From Nitrospirota bacterium (GTDB lineage: Bacteria; Nitrospirota; Nitrospiria; Nitrospirales; Nitrospiraceae): a stretch of DNA of 7,686 bases. Every line of letters starts with the position of its first letter. The first letter of the stretch is position 1. The position numbers and the translations under genes are program-made. The stretch spans positions 1 to 7,686 of the forward strand of contig SCVQ01000213.1 in assembly GCA_004296865.1 (NCBI GenBank). The letters are read 5' to 3'. Shown here in pieces: positions 5,782-7,686 of the stretch. Under the pieces are notes generated by a model, which saw only the letters and a program-made list of their open reading frames with translations, made no database searches and was not told the DNA's origin.

Positions 5782-6933
5782 ATGGATGACTGGAAAAAAA
5801 TCCTGGCTGACAGCATCGTCAAGCCCGAGGACTTGGCGGCGCTCTTCGGCCTGGACGAGAAAGAGATCGACGCCATCGTCGGTGACTACCCCATGCGGAT
5901 CACGCCGACGGTGCTGTCCACGATCAAGGAGAAGGGCGACGCGATCTGGAAGCAGGTGGTCCCCGATCCGCTCGAAATGGCCGACTTCGACGCACCCGAC
6001 GACCCGCTCGAGGAAGACACGATGAGCCCGGTGCCCCACTTGGTGCATCGCTATCCCGATCGGGCCCTGCTCATGGTGACCAACCAGTGCCCGATCTACT
6101 GCCGGTTCTGCACGCGCAAACGCCTCGTGGGCAAACCCGGCTTTTTGAAGAAGGGCGAATTGGACCGCGCCATCGCCTACCTGCGTGAACACACCGAGGT
6201 ACGCGACGTCATCCTCTCCGGCGGAGACCCGCTGCTCCTGCCCGATCACTTGATGGAACGCATCCTCAAGGCCTTGCGGACAATCCCGCATCTGGAGCTG
6301 ATCCGACTCGGGTCCCGCGTGCCGGGCACCCTGCCCCAGCGCATCACTCCGAAACTCTGCGAGATCGTCAAGAAATACCACCCGATTTACATGAACCTGC
6401 ACTTCAACCATCCGGACGAGTTGACGCCCGAGGTGAAGGCCGCCTGCGCCATGCTGGCGGACGCGGGCGTCCCATTGGGGGCCCAGACCGTGCTCCTGAA
6501 AGGCGTCAACGACGATCCCGACGTCATGAAGCGGTTGATGCAGCAACTCCTGCTGGCCCGCGTGAAGCCCTATTACCTCTATCAAGCGGACCTGACCAAA
6601 GGGACGAATCATTTCAGGACCACGGTGGAAACCGGCATGCACATCATCCGTTCCTTGCAAGGGCATACCAGCGGGATGGCGGTGCCCCACTTCGTAATCG
6701 ATGCACCGGGCGGGGGCGGGAAGATTCCGATCCTCCCGCCCGATTATCTGATGCATCTGGACGAGGACGGCGCGGTGCTCAAGAACTACGAGAACAAGAC
6801 CTTCCACTATCCCCAGCCAGCCGGTGGCAACGGGCGCGAGTTGCCCATGGTCGGCGCGCGCCATGCGGGCGGCTCGCCCCCCGCGAGAACCGGCTGCCGG
6901 GACGACGAGCACGGAGGATGCATCGACCGATGA
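5782..6933 (+). CDS. kamA: Lysine 2,3-aminomutase-family radical SAM enzyme (KamA-like)
   Basis: This 383-aa enzyme should interconvert L-lysine and L-beta-lysine using S-adenosylmethionine, a [4Fe-4S] cluster and PLP. The cluster motif CPIYCRFC gives C103, C107 and C110, followed by R112, which matches the substrate-carboxylate Arg of the Clostridium enzyme. SGGDPLLL is at 146-153. YQADLTKG has D270 and VIDAPGGGGK has D307 and the PLP lysine K314, all at a constant offset from the Clostridium numbering as I recall it. The C-terminal Cys cluster that binds zinc in the Clostridium enzyme, and its partner Cys in GVNDC (here GVNDD, 241-245), are missing. The last ~38 residues are Gly/Arg-rich and unlike the family. 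AAGGA at 5770-5774, 7 nt before the ATG, supports the start. The stop overlaps the next start by 4 bp. Activity on another amino acid, such as glutamate, or on protein-bound lysine (EpmB-like) cannot be excluded. Confidence 0.9.
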   Translation: MDDWKKILADSIVKPEDLAALFGLDEKEIDAIVGDYPMRITPTVLSTIKEKGDAIWKQVVPDPLEMADFDAPDDPLEEDTMSPVPHLVHRYPDRALLMVTNQCPIYCRFCTRKRLVGKPGFLKKGELDRAIAYLREHTEVRDVILSGGDPLLLPDHLMERILKALRTIPHLELIRLGSRVPGTLPQRITPKLCEIVKKYHPIYMNLHFNHPDELTPEVKAACAMLADAGVPLGAQTVLLKGVNDDPDVMKRLMQQLLLARVKPYYLYQADLTKGTNHFRTTVETGMHIIRSLQGHTSGMAVPHFVIDAPGGGGKIPILPPDYLMHLDEDGAVLKNYENKTFHYPQPAGGNGRELPMVGARHAGGSPPARTGCRDDEHGGCIDR

Positions 6934-7686
6934 AACAGACCAGGCAACACGGCATCCTGCCGTATCAACACGTGAAGAAGCTCATCGCCGATCGGGTCAT
7001 CCAGGCGGACGTGCCGATCGAGGACCGGCAGATCCAGCCGGCGAGCCTCGACTTGCGCCTGGGCAGAAAAGCCTATCGCCTGCTGAGCAGCTTTTTGCCC
7101 GAACGGTCCGAAATCAAGAGCCGGCTGAACGTCCTGGACTTCTACCAGTCCGATCTCGTGATGTACGAAGTGGACCTCACCGGAGGCGCAATCCTGGAGA
7201 AAGGCCACGTCTACCTGGTGCCCTTGCTGGAAAGTTTGGCTCTGCCCAAGACGCTCCGAGCCAGGGCCAATCCGAAAAGCACGACCGGGCGACTGGACGT
7301 CTTTACCCGGGTCATCACGGACCTCAATACCGGCTTCGATGAAATTCGAGCCGGCTATCAGGGCCCGCTGTACCTGGAAATTGTCCCACGCTCCTTCGCC
7401 ATCAAAGTCAAAACCGGCCTGTCGCTCAATCAACTCCGGCTCGTTCGCGGCCCGGCGACCCTGTCCGATTCCGCCATCCGGACCCTGCACAAAACCACCC
7501 CCCTCCTCTTCCACAATGACCACGCCGCAGCCGACGGGAAGCCGGTGTTGTCGCGCGAACTGCGCGCCGACCGGGGCCTCTTTCTGCGGGTGGACTTGCA
7601 GGGCTCGGACAAGCGGCACGAGACGATCGTCGGCTACCGGGCCAAGAAAAACAGCCACGTCATCGATCTCTCCAAAGTCGGGTACT
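6930..7686 (+). CDS. dcd: dCTP deaminase, long two-domain form, C-terminus off the right edge
   Basis: The frame is open from ATG 6930 to the edge (252 codons). dCTP deaminase converts dCTP to dUTP, the precursor of dUMP for thymidylate synthesis. Family signs are LPYQHVKKLI (10-19), QIQPASLDLRLG (34-45), RANPKSTTGRLDVF (112-125) and GYQGPLYLEI (142-151), with E150 in the position of the catalytic glutamate. The spacing and the extra C-terminal region (from ~205) fit the longer deaminase of about 360-370 aa found in alphaproteobacteria and others, rather than the ~190-aa E. coli type, so about 110 residues should lie beyond the window. The ATGA overlap with the aminomutase stop points to translational coupling. 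An in-frame ATG at 6918 is also possible, but GGAGG (6913-6917) directly abuts it; 12 nt separate that site from ATG 6930. A link to the aminomutase pathway is not obvious. Confidence 0.88.
   Translation, partial: MKQTRQHGILPYQHVKKLIADRVIQADVPIEDRQIQPASLDLRLGRKAYRLLSSFLPERSEIKSRLNVLDFYQSDLVMYEVDLTGGAILEKGHVYLVPLLESLALPKTLRARANPKSTTGRLDVFTRVITDLNTGFDEIRAGYQGPLYLEIVPRSFAIKVKTGLSLNQLRLVRGPATLSDSAIRTLHKTTPLLFHNDHAAADGKPVLSRELRADRGLFLRVDLQGSDKRHETIVGYRAKKNSHVIDLSKVGY

Noticed and set aside
5722..6912. Long minus-strand open frame (396 codons) opposite the aminomutase gene
   Set aside because: It mirrors a clearly real radical SAM gene with conserved motifs; its protein shows no recognisable domain and the openness fits GC-rich codon bias.
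6807..7658. Minus-strand open frame of 283 codons opposite the dCTP deaminase gene
   Set aside because: The plus-strand frame has family motifs throughout; the antisense protein has none.

Overview
This GC-rich window looks like a chromosomal fragment of a free-living Gram-negative bacterium. I lean towards Nitrospirota (Nitrospira-like), from the overall style: a KamA-type aminomutase beside a conserved ATP-grasp-like protein, a long two-domain dCTP deaminase, and short TCAC-rich repeats scattered in and between genes. That placement is inference, as no marker gene is present. I see no RNA gene, insertion sequence, phage gene or CRISPR array.

Layout. (1) Positions 1-1568, minus strand: one long gene running off the left edge. 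It joins an N-terminal cysteine-cluster (CxxCxxCC, YkgJ/UPF0153-like) domain to a C-terminal DUF2156-like (GNAT-fold aminoacyl/acyltransferase-like) domain. Its linkers carry two repeat insertions. (2) Positions 1569-1760: divergent intergenic region with an 8-bp inverted repeat. (3) Positions 1761-3630, plus strand: a PAS-GGDEF diguanylate cyclase, then a glycerophosphodiester phosphodiesterase 37 bp downstream. (4) Positions 3631-3773: intergenic region with a candidate extended -10 promoter. (5) Positions 3774-7686, plus strand: a tight run of a 519-aa circularly-permuted-ATP-grasp-like protein (TTG start), a 115-aa glutaredoxin/GST-N-like protein, a lysine 2,3-aminomutase-family radical SAM enzyme, and a dCTP deaminase whose start overlaps the aminomutase stop by 4 bp. 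The deaminase runs off the right edge.

How the parts may work together. Region 5 is the most interesting functional unit. A KamA homologue that retains the cluster, PLP and substrate residues should make a beta-amino acid such as beta-lysine. The ATP-grasp-like protein upstream could ligate a carboxylate to an amine, and the small CPEC protein could handle thiols or redox. Together these could be an uncharacterised beta-amino-acid conjugation pathway; this is a hypothesis. The dCTP deaminase (dUMP/dTMP supply) may only share transcription.

The most striking nucleotide-level feature is a family of 7-bp-period repeats, consensus CACNNNT (CACCCGT, CACGCGT, CACGCCT, CACTCAT). They occur at four places: in frame inside the DUF2156-like gene, in frame inside the phosphodiesterase, in frame inside the ATP-grasp-like gene, and as inverted blocks between the ATP-grasp-like and glutaredoxin-like genes, where one block supplies the stop codon. 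A separate 28-bp perfect palindrome with outer arms lies in the linker of the first gene. Together they suggest an active short-repeat family that enters coding regions while keeping them open.
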